NCBI GenBank assembly: GCA_029972225.1
Contig: CP124756.1
Location: 1,346,001 to 1,410,000 of the forward strand
Length of the DNA stretch: 64,000 nt
Reading direction: 5' to 3'
From: Candidatus Thiothrix putei
GTDB lineage: Bacteria; Pseudomonadota; Gammaproteobacteria; Thiotrichales; Thiotrichaceae
Each line of letters begins with the position of its first letter. Position 1 is the stretch's first letter. The notes beneath the pieces were generated by a model. The model was given only the letters and a program-made list of their open reading frames with translations. It made no database searches and was not told where the DNA came from. A program made the translations under genes and the position numbers. Shown here in pieces: positions 1 through 9,584 of this stretch.

Positions 1-863
1 CGACGATTGCGCTGCTCATCCAGAATACGGATCAGCGTTCTAAGGATTACGGCGACATTATGGATCGTTTCCGCCCCGGTCATGCCGATTACACGTATTA
101 CAAAAAATACGGCTTCCGCGATTACCGTGGGGGCGGGCGTTCGTCTGCCCGCGAAACCGCAATGCGGGTTGCGGCGGGGTCGATTGCCAAGAAGTGGTTG
201 TTGGAACGTTACGGCGTGGTGATTCGCGGCTATCTGTCGCAACTCGGCCCCATCGTTGCAGAAGCCTTAGATTGGGACGAAATCGCCAATAACCCCTTCT
301 TCTGCCCCGATGCCAGCAAAGTGCAGCCGATGGAAGATTACATGGATGCCTTGCGCAAAGAAGGCAATTCCGTCGGTGCGAAAATCACCACGGTAGCCTC
401 TAATGTGCCACCCGGTTGGGGTGAACCGATTTTCGACCGGTTGGATGCGGACATTGCGCACGCAATGATGTCGATCAATGCGGCGAAGGGTGTGGAAATC
501 GGTGCGGGTTTCGACTGCGTGGCGCAAAAAGGCACAGAGCACCGCGATGAAATCACCCTGCAAGGCTTCCTAAGCAACCATTCTGGGGGCGTATTGGGGG
601 GTATTTCATCGGGTCAGGAAATCATTGTGCATACTGCGTTCAAGCCCACCTCCAGTATGCGCTTGCCGGGGCGTACTGTGAATCTGTCCGGTGATGCGGT
701 AGAAGTGATTACCAAAGGGCGGCATGACCCGTGCGTTGGGATTCGTGCTACGCCGATTTGCGAGGCAATGCTCGCAATTACGTTGATGGATCATGCGTTG
801 CGGCATCGCGGGCAGAATGCGGATGTGACGACCGAATTACCGGATATTCCAGCTTCAGCATGA
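1..863 (+). CDS. aroC: Chorismate synthase, C-terminal part (cut by window start)
   Basis: Chorismate synthase converts 5-enolpyruvylshikimate-3-phosphate to chorismate, the last shared step of aromatic amino acid synthesis; it acts in the cytoplasm and needs reduced FMN. The gene is already open at base 3, where it reads [17 protein letters not shown], a typical internal stretch of the family. Further family blocks are [27 protein letters not shown] and a late [17 protein letters not shown]. About 287 residues are visible of a usual 360 or so; the start lies outside the window. The stop overlaps the start of the next gene (ATGA at 860-863). Confidence 0.97.
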   Translation, partial: TIALLIQNTDQRSKDYGDIMDRFRPGHADYTYYKKYGFRDYRGGGRSSARETAMRVAAGSIAKKWLLERYGVVIRGYLSQLGPIVAEALDWDEIANNPFFCPDASKVQPMEDYMDALRKEGNSVGAKITTVASNVPPGWGEPIFDRLDADIAHAMMSINAAKGVEIGAGFDCVAQKGTEHRDEITLQGFLSNHSGGVLGGISSGQEIIVHTAFKPTSSMRLPGRTVNLSGDAVEVITKGRHDPCVGIRATPICEAMLAITLMDHALRHRGQNADVTTELPDIPASA

Positions 864-2038
864 AGAACCCCTCCCCCGGAGTAAAGCCGCCTTATGGGCG
901 GCTTTCGGCTTTCTACTTCGCCTATTTTGCGGCACTCGGTGTGTTTGTGCCGTATTGGACAGTGTATCTGAAAAACATTGCCGGATTTTCACCGGCACAA
1001 ATCGGTGAATTAATGGCGGTGTTTATGGCAACCAAGATTGTCGCACCGTTCATTTGGGGCTGGTTGGCGGATCATACTGGAGAGCGCTTGCGTATTATTC
1101 GTATTGCTACTTTACTCTCAGTTGTGTGTTTTACCGGTGTGTATTGGCAACATAGCTTTGGGTGGATGGCGGTTGTTATGGCGGGGTTTGGGTTTTTCTG
1201 GAACGCTTCGTTGCCACAATTTGAGGCATTGACTCTGAACCATTTGGGTAGTCTCATTGGACGTTATAGCCGCATTCGCTTGTGGGGGTCGGTAGGGTTC
1301 ATTGTGACGGTAGCGACTTTGCCAGCGGTGTTGGAACGCTATGGCGTGGCAGTGGTGATGGATGCCTTGTTGTTGCTGTTTGTGGGGATCTGGTTGTCAA
1401 CAGGGTTGGTGCAAGATAAGCCTCATGCTGCGCAAAGCATTGCAACCAGTCGTTTGCGTGAAGTGTTGCGTCATCCTGCCGTGTGGGTGTTGTTGTTAGC
1501 GTGTGCGTTGCAACAGGCGAGTCACGGTGCTTATTACACCTTTTTTAGTATTTATTTGGAAGATCACGGCTATTCACGTCAGGTGACTGGGTGGATGTGG
1601 GCGTTGGGCGTGATGGCTGAAGTGGGCTTGTTTGTGGTGATGCATCGCTTGATTGGGCGGTTTGGGGCGGCGCATTTGTTTGTTTGGGCATTATTGTTAA
1701 CCGCTTTACGCTGGGTGGTGTTGGGGACTTGGGCAGATAATGGGGTGGTATTGATGGTGTCGCAATTATTTCATGCGGCTACTTACGGTTTATTTCATGC
1801 TTCAGCGATTCATTTGATACACCACCAATTTCCGGGAAAATTACAAGGCAGGGGACAAGCCTTATATTCCGGCTTAAGTTATGGTGTTGGCGGTGCATTG
1901 GGGAGTTTATTCAGTGGCTATGCTTGGGAATATTGGGGGGCTGTGAATACCTTTTATGCCGCTGCGGCGCTTGCTGCTGGCGCTTGGTTGTTGGCGCTGA
2001 TTTATGTAAGGGAGGAAGCTCATGTCATTCACCGTTGA
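860..2038 (+). CDS. Major facilitator superfamily transporter (HcaT-like)
   Basis: A 392-residue inner-membrane carrier with about 12 hydrophobic segments. The N-terminus [18 protein letters not shown] and the following [20 protein letters not shown] resemble the MFS_1-like family that includes the 3-phenylpropionate permease HcaT; the substrate cannot be told from the sequence. The open frame runs further upstream, but ATG 860 is preferred because it overlaps the aroC stop and matches the family's N-terminus. The end overlaps birA by 17 bases, suggesting an operon aroC-MFS-birA-coaX-SPOR. Confidence 0.85.
   Translation: MKNPSPGVKPPYGRLSAFYFAYFAALGVFVPYWTVYLKNIAGFSPAQIGELMAVFMATKIVAPFIWGWLADHTGERLRIIRIATLLSVVCFTGVYWQHSFGWMAVVMAGFGFFWNASLPQFEALTLNHLGSLIGRYSRIRLWGSVGFIVTVATLPAVLERYGVAVVMDALLLLFVGIWLSTGLVQDKPHAAQSIATSRLREVLRHPAVWVLLLACALQQASHGAYYTFFSIYLEDHGYSRQVTGWMWALGVMAEVGLFVVMHRLIGRFGAAHLFVWALLLTALRWVVLGTWADNGVVLMVSQLFHAATYGLFHASAIHLIHHQFPGKLQGRGQALYSGLSYGVGGALGSLFSGYAWEYWGAVNTFYAAAALAAGAWLLALIYVREEAHVIHR
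883..905 (+). terminator. Hairpin inside the start of the MFS gene
   Basis: A 9-bp perfect stem (AAAGCCGCC / GGCGGCTTT) with a 5-base loop lies 20 bases after the aroC stop and within the first codons of the next gene. The T-rich side is short, so it could be a weak aroC terminator or an attenuator limiting read-through; function is inferred from structure and place only. Confidence 0.4.
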
Positions 2039-2813
2039 GCCGTTGTCTGCCGATAATATCTGCCGCCATTTGGATAGCGCTACGTTACTGGCTTTGCATG
2101 AGCTGTATGTTTTTCCTGAGGTGAATTCTACCAATGCGTGGGCGTTGCAACACGGTATCTGTGGCGATGTGTGTTTGGCAGAACAACAAAGTGCTGGAAG
2201 GGGGAGGCGTGGGCGGCAATGGCAATCGCCATGGGGAGCGAATATCTACCTTTCCTTGCGTTGGTGTTTTACGCCAGTACTGGAACATTTGCCGTTATTG
2301 AGTTTAGTCACGGGGTTGGCAGTTGCCGATGCGCTCGAAGATTGTGCAATTCACGGACACGGCCTGAAATGGCCTAACGATGTGTACTATGATGGAAAGA
2401 AGTTGGGTGGTATTTTACTGGAAGCGGTTGGTTCACAAGCACATGTCGTGATAGGTATTGGCTTGAACGTCAATATGTTGCCGGAAGCGGGTACGGTTAT
2501 TGATCAACCATGGACGAGCCTGCAACAAATTAGCGGTCAGTCGGTAGATCGCAATGCAGTAGTGGCGGCAGTATTACAGCGTTTGCTCAAGCGTTTGCAG
2601 GATTTTCCCTGTTTGGATATGGCGCAATTCCAGCAGGATTGGCAGCAGCGTGATTTGTTGCAGGGGCGCGAGGTGCAAGTACACAGCGGGCGGGAAAGTC
2701 TGCAAGGGCTTGCATCAGGTGTCGATCATCGTGGACAATTGCGTATTATTTTGCATGATGGATCAATAAAAAATCTATCGTCAGCAGAGGTCTCAGTGCG
2801 ATTAGGAATGTAA
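2022..2813 (+). CDS. birA: Biotin--[acetyl-CoA-carboxylase] ligase, catalytic-only type
   Basis: Activates biotin with ATP and attaches it to the lysine of acetyl-CoA carboxylase biotin carrier protein. The biotin/ATP loop GRGRRGRQW is near residue 60 and the catalytic block KWPNDVYYDGKKLGGIL near 115-131; a small C-terminal domain follows. At 263 residues it lacks the N-terminal winged-helix domain of E. coli BirA (about 321 residues), so it should be a group I ligase without repressor function. A GGGAGG ribosome site precedes ATG 2022. It overlaps the transporter gene and is followed 5 bases later by coaX. Confidence 0.94.
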   Translation: MSFTVEPLSADNICRHLDSATLLALHELYVFPEVNSTNAWALQHGICGDVCLAEQQSAGRGRRGRQWQSPWGANIYLSLRWCFTPVLEHLPLLSLVTGLAVADALEDCAIHGHGLKWPNDVYYDGKKLGGILLEAVGSQAHVVIGIGLNVNMLPEAGTVIDQPWTSLQQISGQSVDRNAVVAAVLQRLLKRLQDFPCLDMAQFQQDWQQRDLLQGREVQVHSGRESLQGLASGVDHRGQLRIILHDGSIKNLSSAEVSVRLGM

Positions 2814-2818
2814 TAGTA

Positions 2819-3577
2819 ATGGTTTTGCTGGTAGATGCGGGCAACTCACGCCTGAAATGGTCGGAGCTTGATACTGCGGGTAATCTGTCTACCCAGCAGG
2901 CATGGGCGTATGGTGATCGCCCTGCATTGAGTGTTTTTTTAGATTTACTGGATGCTTATCCGCAGGTGGCACATATCACGTTGGTGCATGTTTTAACGCA
3001 CTTGTTTGCTGAGAGTGTGCAAGTGGCTTGCGAACAACGCGGTATCCATTTACACAGTGTGCGTTCTGTGTCGTGTGCTTATGGCATTGTCAATGGCTAC
3101 CAACAGCCTAGTGCCTTGGGAGCTGACCGTTTTGTGGGTTTAGTGGCAGCGCATCGTTTAGCGGGGGGAGAGGCCAGCATTGTGATTGATTGCGGCACTG
3201 CGATCACGGTGGATGCCGTTAGTCGTGACGGGCGGCATTTGGGGGGCTTGATTCTGCCCGGATTGCAATTGTCTGCTGAGGCTCTGATTGCGCGTGCGCA
3301 GGGCAGACTTAGTTTGTCATTTGCACAACCTAACATTTTTGCAGACAGTACCGGGAGGGCTATCGGTAGTGGTTGCTTATTTGGTTTAGTGGGGGCGATT
3401 GAGGGAATTTGTTCGCGGATGCAACAGGCTTTGCCGTCTCCTGCGGTAAGGGTATTAACGGGGGGGGATGCTGAGTATTTGCGTTCATGGTTGCCGGGTG
3501 ATTATCTACTGCAACCAGACTTGTTGATGCAGGGGTTAGCCTATATTACGGAGCAGGAAGCATGTACCAGTTGCTGA
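2819..3577 (+). CDS. coaX: Type III pantothenate kinase
   Basis: Phosphorylates pantothenate, the first step of coenzyme A synthesis; cytoplasmic. The N-terminal phosphate-binding motif DAGNSRLKW is at residues 6-14, and the family blocks ALGADRFVGLVAA (about 100-112) and VIDCGTAITVDAV (about 121-133) are present. The length of 252 residues is normal. Type III kinases are bacterial and unrelated to CoaA. A birA-coaX-SPOR gene order is common in gammaproteobacteria. Its end overlaps the next gene by 16 bases. Confidence 0.95.
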   Translation: MVLLVDAGNSRLKWSELDTAGNLSTQQAWAYGDRPALSVFLDLLDAYPQVAHITLVHVLTHLFAESVQVACEQRGIHLHSVRSVSCAYGIVNGYQQPSALGADRFVGLVAAHRLAGGEASIVIDCGTAITVDAVSRDGRHLGGLILPGLQLSAEALIARAQGRLSLSFAQPNIFADSTGRAIGSGCLFGLVGAIEGICSRMQQALPSPAVRVLTGGDAEYLRSWLPGDYLLQPDLLMQGLAYITEQEACTSC

Positions 3578-4206
3578 TTGCGCTGTTATTCCTGAACGTA
3601 TCAATATTGACTTGGAATGTAGTGTTGTCGCCGGATGTTCGTGAATTTCGTCCGGTATTGGTGGAACCAAACATTCCGCCGCTGGAGTTGCGTCAAGATG
3701 TCGATGAGGTAGTGTATAGCAGTACCTCGGCAGGTATACAAAGCAGTTGTTACAGTATCGGCCCCTACAATAGTGAAAAAGCAGCACAATTAGTGGCAGG
3801 TAAGGTACGTGCTTTTGGTCTTGCGGTATCGATACGCAAAATGCGTAGCATGGAAACGCTAAACTTTTTGGTATACATTCCCCCAGTGGCTGCTTACGCA
3901 GAGGCTGAAAAGATTGCGCAAGATATTGTGAAAAATGATGTTCGCGACGTGCAAATTCTCACACAAGGGCCCTATCAAAATGCCATTTCTCTGGGTTTCT
4001 TCAATAACTTAAATAAAGCCAAACGTCATGCTGAATATATCCGCTATCTAGGGTATGACGCGCAGTACACCGAACAGCAAGCTCCCCGTGAGGTATTTTG
4101 GGTGGATTATGATGAGCCTTTTGGCAACGATGCACCCGTGCAAGCATGGAGCGCGGCGGTAGATGCTACTTCTGAGGTACAGCGTATTCCACGCGCTTGT
4201 CGCTAA
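3562..4206 (+). CDS. SPOR-domain membrane protein
   Basis: A 214-residue protein with one N-terminal membrane segment (residues about 2-20) and a periplasmic part with two SPOR-like stretches: SSCYSIGPYNSEKAAQLV (about 60-77) and ISLGFFNNLNKAKRHAEY (about 141-158). SPOR domains bind denuded glycan strands of peptidoglycan at division sites; this exact protein is not recognised by name. It overlaps coaX by 16 bases and has a good ribosome site (CAGGAAG) 5' of its ATG, so it is probably translated from the coaX message. Confidence 0.75.
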   Translation: MYQLLIALLFLNVSILTWNVVLSPDVREFRPVLVEPNIPPLELRQDVDEVVYSSTSAGIQSSCYSIGPYNSEKAAQLVAGKVRAFGLAVSIRKMRSMETLNFLVYIPPVAAYAEAEKIAQDIVKNDVRDVQILTQGPYQNAISLGFFNNLNKAKRHAEYIRYLGYDAQYTEQQAPREVFWVDYDEPFGNDAPVQAWSAAVDATSEVQRIPRACR

Positions 4207-4335
4207 CTCCCTGTTTGTGGGATTTTATCAGTAAAATTCGACCGGATATAACGGTCTCACGGCAATATTATTAAGCCTAGCCTATATAAATGCTTTGGAT
4301 GTGTTTGAGTCCTTTGCGTGAGAAGGGTGGGTGTT

Positions 4336-4686
4336 ATGGTCAAAATTGAGACGCCAAATTATACTGTTTGGCAGCAGTCATTGTTTTGGTTGGGGTGGTT
4401 GTCATTACTAATACCGGGTTATTTCATCAGCTACGGCTTTTCGTTGGTCGGTTCGTTGGTATTGAGTGGTTATACTGAAACGGTTGATCTGGTGCTGGTA
4501 TTGATCATGGGTACGGCATTGATTGAACTGTTGCTCATTGCTATTTACACCTTGACGCGTTTCTGGTTTCAGGAATCGTCCTTTGGGCGCTTGGTGTTGT
4601 GGTTAGTGTTGGGTGCAGCAGGGATTCCACTGGCAGCTTTACTAGGCTGCGTCTATGCTTATGCCAAACTGGTGTTGTATATGTAA
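4336..4686 (+). CDS. Small membrane protein of unknown function
   Basis: A 116-residue, strongly hydrophobic protein with three or four predicted membrane segments. ATG 4336 is chosen over an in-frame GTG at 4318 because an AAGGG ribosome site lies 8 bases upstream of it. No conserved motif is recognised. It starts about 130 bases after the SPOR gene and is followed 26 bases later by a periplasmic LprI-like protein, so the two may be co-transcribed. Confidence 0.6.
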   Translation: MVKIETPNYTVWQQSLFWLGWLSLLIPGYFISYGFSLVGSLVLSGYTETVDLVLVLIMGTALIELLLIAIYTLTRFWFQESSFGRLVLWLVLGAAGIPLAALLGCVYAYAKLVLYM

Positions 4687-4712
4687 GTTGGATTATTCCG
4701 GGAGGCTGTCTG

Positions 4713-5129
4713 ATGCGATACATTTTAGTGTTTGCTTGTGCTTGGGTTCTTACGCTGCCGGTGCAGGCAAAAACGACCCAGCATACGATTGATCTGACCA
4801 CAGAGAGTTGCCTTAGCACCAACGATTCGACGGCGGGGATGTTGGAATGTTTCAGCCGTGCAGAAAAGGATTGGGATACTGAACTGAATCGTGTTTATAA
4901 AGCCTTGCAAGGTAAACTCAAACCAGCCGCTCAGGATGCGCTCAAACAAGCCCAACGCGCATGGATTGTACAGCGTGATAAGGAATTTGAGTTAATTAAT
5001 GCAATCCACGCGCAAATGGATGGCACCATGTGGATTGCCGTGATGGCAGGTGAACGTGCTGATGTCGTCAAGGCACGGGTAGTTGCCCTGCAAGATTATG
5101 TGGATTTGTTGGAGGAAGGGGCGCAGTAA
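4713..5129 (+). CDS. LprI-family (DUF1311) periplasmic protein
   Basis: A 138-residue protein with a signal peptide (MRYILVFACAWVLTLPVQA, cleavage after residue 19). The mature part has the LprI N-terminal pattern: paired cysteines, ECFSRAEKDWDTELNRVYKAL, then a helix ending QRAWIVQRDKEFE. Members of this family have been linked to lysozyme inhibition, but most are uncharacterised. ATG 4713 follows a GGGAGG ribosome site; the open frame extends upstream but without a signal peptide at its start. Confidence 0.72.
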   Translation: MRYILVFACAWVLTLPVQAKTTQHTIDLTTESCLSTNDSTAGMLECFSRAEKDWDTELNRVYKALQGKLKPAAQDALKQAQRAWIVQRDKEFELINAIHAQMDGTMWIAVMAGERADVVKARVVALQDYVDLLEEGAQ

Positions 5130-5153
5130 TTATTGTGGTGTTTGTACTCCTAC

Positions 5154-6203
5154 TTACAACCATTTACGCCATTTGAAAGCTAACAACATCCCAATAGCGA
5201 GTAAAATCATGATCCCCCAGACGATGAAATAGCCAGAGCGCCACTGTAGTTCGGGCATATAGTCAAAATTCATGCCGTAAACCCCGACGATGAAAGTCAG
5301 TGGAATGAAAATAGTTCCGACCACGGTGAGTACACGCATGATGTCGTTCATGTGATTGCTCAGGCTGGACAGGTAAATATCCAACATGCCGCTGAGCATT
5401 TCGCGGTAGGTTTCGATCAGGTCGATGATTTGTACGGCATGGTCGTAACAGTCGCTAAAATACGGGCGCATGGCGGCATTGACTAATTCTGCATCGTGTT
5501 GAATCAAGCGGCTAATGACTTCACGTTGTGGCCATAAGGCACGGCGTAATAGCAATAGGTCACGCTTGAGTTGATGCAGGGTGTTGAGTATGGCTTTATC
5601 AGGGTTTTCCAACACCCGATCTTCCAACACTTCAATTTGCTCCCCAATATCTTCTAGCAGTGGGAACGCGGAGTCGATCACCACGTCCACCAGTGCGTAC
5701 AGCAAGTAATCCACGCCACGGGTACGAATACGCCCGAAACCTTGTCGCAGGCGTTGGCGTACTGGCTCAAAGGCCGCCCCATCGCCGCTGCAAAAGCTCA
5801 GCAAATGCCCATTACCGACGAATACGCTGACTTGTTCCAATACAATATCATCCTCAATCAGGTGGGGCAGGTTGAGGATCAGAAAAGCGTGTTGTTCGTG
5901 GAAGTCGATTTTGGGGCGTTGTCCGCTATTGAGAATATCTTCCAGTGCCAAGGGGTGTAGCCCAAAGGTTTCCCCCAATTCACGGATAGCAATCGGATCG
6001 TTCACGCCGGTGACATCCAGCCAATCGACCAAGGTGTTTTGTTGCGCGTCTTGGCACTGCTGCTGTGTGGGGGAATGCGTTTCGCTGAAGTTTTCACCGT
6101 CGTATTCAAACAGGCGGATATGAGTGGTATCGCTTGTGGTGTGCCGGGTTAGCGTACCCGGTGGTGTGCCGGGGGGATGGTAGCGTTTGCCGAAGGTTTC
6201 CAT
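5154..6203 (-). CDS. corA: CorA-family magnesium/cobalt channel
   Basis: A 349-residue divalent-cation channel of the inner membrane. A long acidic cytoplasmic domain is followed by two C-terminal membrane helices; the signature YGMNF sits at about residues 309-313, at the end of the first helix, and the tail is basic (KWRKWL). CorA pentamers carry Mg2+ and sometimes Co2+ or Ni2+. The gene lies 13 bases downstream of def on the same strand, with an AAGGA ribosome site, so the two probably form an operon. Confidence 0.93.
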   Translation of the reverse strand: METFGKRYHPPGTPPGTLTRHTTSDTTHIRLFEYDGENFSETHSPTQQQCQDAQQNTLVDWLDVTGVNDPIAIRELGETFGLHPLALEDILNSGQRPKIDFHEQHAFLILNLPHLIEDDIVLEQVSVFVGNGHLLSFCSGDGAAFEPVRQRLRQGFGRIRTRGVDYLLYALVDVVIDSAFPLLEDIGEQIEVLEDRVLENPDKAILNTLHQLKRDLLLLRRALWPQREVISRLIQHDAELVNAAMRPYFSDCYDHAVQIIDLIETYREMLSGMLDIYLSSLSNHMNDIMRVLTVVGTIFIPLTFIVGVYGMNFDYMPELQWRSGYFIVWGIMILLAIGMLLAFKWRKWL

Positions 6204-6216
6204 GCTGCTGTGATCC

Positions 6217-6762
6217 TTAATGCGCTAGACGCATGGTTTCCATTTGCTGAAACACAGCCTCGCTGACGGTTTCGGTGGGGTCTGCCAAACGTTCTGGGAA
6301 TAAGATGCCATCCAGATGATCACATTCGTGCTGGATGATTCGTGCGACGAATCCGCTGTATTCCGCTTCCACCTGCTCTCCCGTGCGTGTCCAGTAGCGG
6401 ATGCGCAAGCGTTCGGCACGTTTTACCTGCGCCCGTGTGTCGGGTACGCTCAAACAGCCTTCCCAGCCGCTGCAAGTGGTGTCTGATTGCCAGAGGATTT
6501 CCGGGTTGATCATCGCAATAGGTTCCATGAAAGGCGCGTCGGGGTAACGTTTATTGGGCTGCGAGGCAACAATGATTATACGTAAGGGAACAAACACTTG
6601 GGGAGCCGCAATTCCAACACCATTAGCAGCTTGCATGGTTGTTAGCATCTCATCCAGCAAGGTTTGGATGGCATGAACCTGTATGTCGACCACTTCTTGT
6701 GCACGTTGATGCAGGATAGGAGCGTCATGAGTGGCGATGGCAAGGGTGCGTGTTTCGAGCAT
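6217..6762 (-). CDS. def: Peptide deformylase
   Basis: Removes the formyl group from the N-terminal methionine of new proteins. All three metal-site motifs are present: GVGIAAPQ (motif 1), EGCLSVP (motif 2, metal-binding Cys) and HECDH (motif 3, two His and catalytic Glu). With the start at 6762 the product is 181 residues and begins with the usual family N-terminus; an alternative start at 6825 would add 21 residues and has a slightly better ribosome site. It is a def copy not followed by fmt. Confidence 0.93.
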   Translation of the reverse strand: MLETRTLAIATHDAPILHQRAQEVVDIQVHAIQTLLDEMLTTMQAANGVGIAAPQVFVPLRIIIVASQPNKRYPDAPFMEPIAMINPEILWQSDTTCSGWEGCLSVPDTRAQVKRAERLRIRYWTRTGEQVEAEYSGFVARIIQHECDHLDGILFPERLADPTETVSEAVFQQMETMRLAH

Positions 6763-6852
6763 AAGCGTCTGTCTGGTGATGATAGCGATGCCACGATACT
6801 TTAACACGATAGTGGTATAATGCATCGCTTCACCATTGCCGAGAACTGATGG

Positions 6853-8094
6853 ATGCTACCGAATAATGACAATAATGCGGGGTTGTTGCCCAGCCCGATT
6901 CCACGACAGCCGCGAGTGCGTTGGGAGCATGTGTTACCCATGCTCAGTCGCTTGTTGGTGTGGGGAATCATCTTTGGTTTGCTGACGTTGCTTAGTTCTT
7001 TTTTTGCTCTGATTTTTCTGACATTTGTGTTTGCTTATCTACAATCAGGCATTGTGGATGTATTGACCCGGCGGATGCGTTGGCTACGTGTGCCTATGGT
7101 TGTGTTGGTGGGTTCTTTGTTTCTCGGTGCCATTATCACGGTTAGCTTGTTTCTTGCTCCGCAGGTCTATCAACAGGCAACTGGCTTTGCGAAAAGTTTT
7201 TTCGGGTATATGGAGCGCATTGATACCGAGGTATTGGACTTGGCTGAGCGTTACCCCTTATTGCAAGAGGCTATCCCGGAACTAAGGCGTTTACCTGCAC
7301 AGCAGTCTACATCGACATCTCCAGAATGGGCTGTACCTGTACAGAATGGCTCAGTCGTCACTAATAGTGTAGAACCGCCAGTGCAACGGGCATTTCGGGA
7401 CTCACCAACGGGGTTGTTAATCGGTTTGCTGACTGGAAAAGAGAAGTCCGTTGATGGTCGCGAAGCGGTCAAGGTAGCACTGGATCAGTTAACCAATGTG
7501 AGTCGTCAGGCATTAGCTCTTTTGACGACTTTTTTACTGGCTTTGCTGTTTGCATTCCTGATTGTGTTGGATTTGCCGCATCTGGCTGCCAGTGTGCGTG
7601 ACTTGGAAAACACCCGTTTGCGTTTCATTTACGTGGAGGTGGCTGACAATATTTACCAATTTGGTAAGGTGTTAGGACACGCGATGCAGGCACAGTTTTA
7701 CATTGCGTGTGTGAATACGCTATTGACGGCGATTGGGTTGCATGTGTTGGGAATGGGAGAACACATGGCGTTCCTTTCCGTGTTGGTGTTTTTGTTTAGC
7801 TTTGTGCCAGTAGCTGGTGTGTTCATTAGCTCGATTCCGATTTGTTTGATTGCATTAAATACGGGAGGACTGAATTTGATGCTATTGAGCGTGGCGATGA
7901 TTACGATCATTCATTTGGTGGAGGGTTACATCCTCAATCCACTGATTTACGGGGCGCGGTTGCGGGTGAATCCGGTGATCGTGCTGATTATTCTGACGGT
8001 GGGCGGCAAGTTGTTCCATATTTGGGGGTTGATTTTAGGTTTGCCGGTCTGCATCTACTTGTTTGGTCATGCTATTCGTTACCGGGATCGCTGA
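6853..8094 (+). CDS. AI-2E family transporter (TqsA/PerM-like)
   Basis: A 413-residue inner-membrane protein with about eight hydrophobic segments. The C-terminal half has family blocks HLVEGYILNPLIYGARLRVN (about 356-375) and LILGLPVCIYLFGH. The family includes TqsA, an autoinducer-2 exporter, and Na+/H+ antiporters, so the substrate is unknown. A hydrophilic periplasmic insertion spans about residues 130-190. It is divergent from def, and its end overlaps the CHAD gene on the other strand by 16 bases. Confidence 0.83.
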   Translation: MLPNNDNNAGLLPSPIPRQPRVRWEHVLPMLSRLLVWGIIFGLLTLLSSFFALIFLTFVFAYLQSGIVDVLTRRMRWLRVPMVVLVGSLFLGAIITVSLFLAPQVYQQATGFAKSFFGYMERIDTEVLDLAERYPLLQEAIPELRRLPAQQSTSTSPEWAVPVQNGSVVTNSVEPPVQRAFRDSPTGLLIGLLTGKEKSVDGREAVKVALDQLTNVSRQALALLTTFLLALLFAFLIVLDLPHLAASVRDLENTRLRFIYVEVADNIYQFGKVLGHAMQAQFYIACVNTLLTAIGLHVLGMGEHMAFLSVLVFLFSFVPVAGVFISSIPICLIALNTGGLNLMLLSVAMITIIHLVEGYILNPLIYGARLRVNPVIVLIILTVGGKLFHIWGLILGLPVCIYLFGHAIRYRDR

Positions 8095-8924
8095 TGGTCG
8101 ATTGCTATCAGGTGGGTAGTGACGGTGGCATCCAGTCGAATCAGAATGCTCTGAAACTGGTATTGCTCTTCCTTGAATTGTGTACATAAAGCTGCTGATT
8201 CCGCTAGTTGCTGGATAGATAATGCCCGGTCAGCTCTGTTGCTATCCAGCCAGCTTTCTGCCACTTGCCTGTCTTGAATATCGCCTAGTAGGTCATGCCA
8301 GTGCTTCAGTCCGGCATTTGCATCCGTTGGAATAGCGCCGATATGCCGCAAAGTATTGACCAGATAGCGCAGGTTTTTGACGGCTATCCTCAAGCGGTGA
8401 AGTGTGGCGGGTTCATCTTGCTTGACGGCAGCAAGGCGAGCTTGAACTTTTCCCAGTGTTTTCCACCATAGCGCTAAGGCTGTCACCGTAAAATAGCCAG
8501 GATGGTTCTCACAATGCTGAAAAAAATGTTCGAGTGAAGCTGCTAGACGTTTTCTGAAAGCCTTATCGGCAATTTTGGGGCGCAGAACTCCCCATGCCCA
8601 TAATTCTGCTTGGATGCCCGCTTCCAGTTCCCGGTTTAATTCCGGGTTTTTACCTAGCCGCTCCTGCATGACTTGCAGGTCACGTAACTGGTTTAGGGCT
8701 TTCAGCCAGCGGCTCATCGGCTTGCGCCATTTTCTGGTCTTGCTAGTGGCACGTAGTAACGGCTCTACAGCCAACACGCTACGGGATGCAATACGGAAAT
8801 CGTGAATGGTATCAGGGGAATCATCCACCCTCACTTGTGCCGCAAGTTGCAGGTAGTTATCGATGCGTTCCTGTAAGGCGTTGATAGTGAAAGCGTCCAT
8901 ATTTGTATCGTGAGTGTCAGACAC
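8079..8924 (-). CDS. CHAD-domain protein
   Basis: A 281-residue, helical, histidine-rich protein. The motif HDFRIASRSVLAVEPLL (about 42-58) and the second-half equivalent HRLRIAVKNLRYLVNTLR (about 180-197) are the two conserved basic repeats of CHAD domains, which bind polyphosphate. No adenylate-cyclase-like (CYTH) domain is fused. The 3' end overlaps the convergent AI-2E gene. A role in polyphosphate granules is inferred from the family only. Confidence 0.83.
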   Translation of the reverse strand: MSDTHDTNMDAFTINALQERIDNYLQLAAQVRVDDSPDTIHDFRIASRSVLAVEPLLRATSKTRKWRKPMSRWLKALNQLRDLQVMQERLGKNPELNRELEAGIQAELWAWGVLRPKIADKAFRKRLAASLEHFFQHCENHPGYFTVTALALWWKTLGKVQARLAAVKQDEPATLHRLRIAVKNLRYLVNTLRHIGAIPTDANAGLKHWHDLLGDIQDRQVAESWLDSNRADRALSIQQLAESAALCTQFKEEQYQFQSILIRLDATVTTHLIAIDHQRSR

Positions 8925-9053
8925 AAGCCGTTTTTCCTAATTCAGGTCAAGGTTTTCTAATCTTACCGGCTTGATGCCCGCTTGTATTGACCAATGTCAA
9001 GCGTCTATCATCGAAAGTATTCACAATGGTACATATGGCAATCTAGAAGATAA

Positions 9054-9584
9054 GTGAAAATTATGTTGGTACTAGGTATTGGTAATAGTTTATTGCGAGA
9101 TGAAGGCATTGGCATTCATGTGCTTAACTTTATGCGGAAGTTTTTTCCACTATTTCCAGATGTTACCTATCTAGATGGTGGAACGTTAAGTTTTACTCTT
9201 GCTAGTGAGATTGAAGAACATGAGCATTTATTGGTGTTAGATGCGGTGGAGTTACACGCCCCGCCCGGCACGCTTTGCTGCTACGAAGATGAGGAGATGG
9301 ATCATTTTTTGGGTACAGCTAAGCACAGTGCCCATGAGGTGGGTTTGTTGGATTTAATGGACATTGCACGTTTAACAGGGCATTTGCCTAAACGTCGCGC
9401 TTTGGTGGGTATTCAGTACCAATCATTCGCGTGGGGCGAGGAGCCTACCCTGAAAGTTAAACATAATATTCCACTGGCAGGCCGTTTGGCGGCTAATGTT
9501 TTACAAAAATGGGAGTTCGAGGCGTATCCACCTTGCTACCTTCGTACTCCCCATCAAGTACCCAAGTTGGAGATAGCTAAATGA
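9054..9584 (+). CDS. hupD: [NiFe] hydrogenase maturation protease (HyaD/HupD type)
   Basis: An endopeptidase that trims the C-terminus of the hydrogenase large subunit after nickel insertion. The motif LGIGNSLLRDEGIG (residues about 7-20) carries the metal-binding Glu; LVLDAVE and the histidine in KHSAHEVGLLD fit the other two metal ligands. Length 176 residues is normal. A GTG start at 9054 is used; ATG 9063 is an alternative. The stop overlaps the next start by 4 bases. Its probable substrate is the large subunit encoded at 11846. Confidence 0.92.
   Translation: MKIMLVLGIGNSLLRDEGIGIHVLNFMRKFFPLFPDVTYLDGGTLSFTLASEIEEHEHLLVLDAVELHAPPGTLCCYEDEEMDHFLGTAKHSAHEVGLLDLMDIARLTGHLPKRRALVGIQYQSFAWGEEPTLKVKHNIPLAGRLAANVLQKWEFEAYPPCYLRTPHQVPKLEIAK

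Noticed and set aside
4207..4335. tRNA genes, which often follow coaX in gammaproteobacteria
   Set aside because: No cloverleaf can be drawn in this gap.
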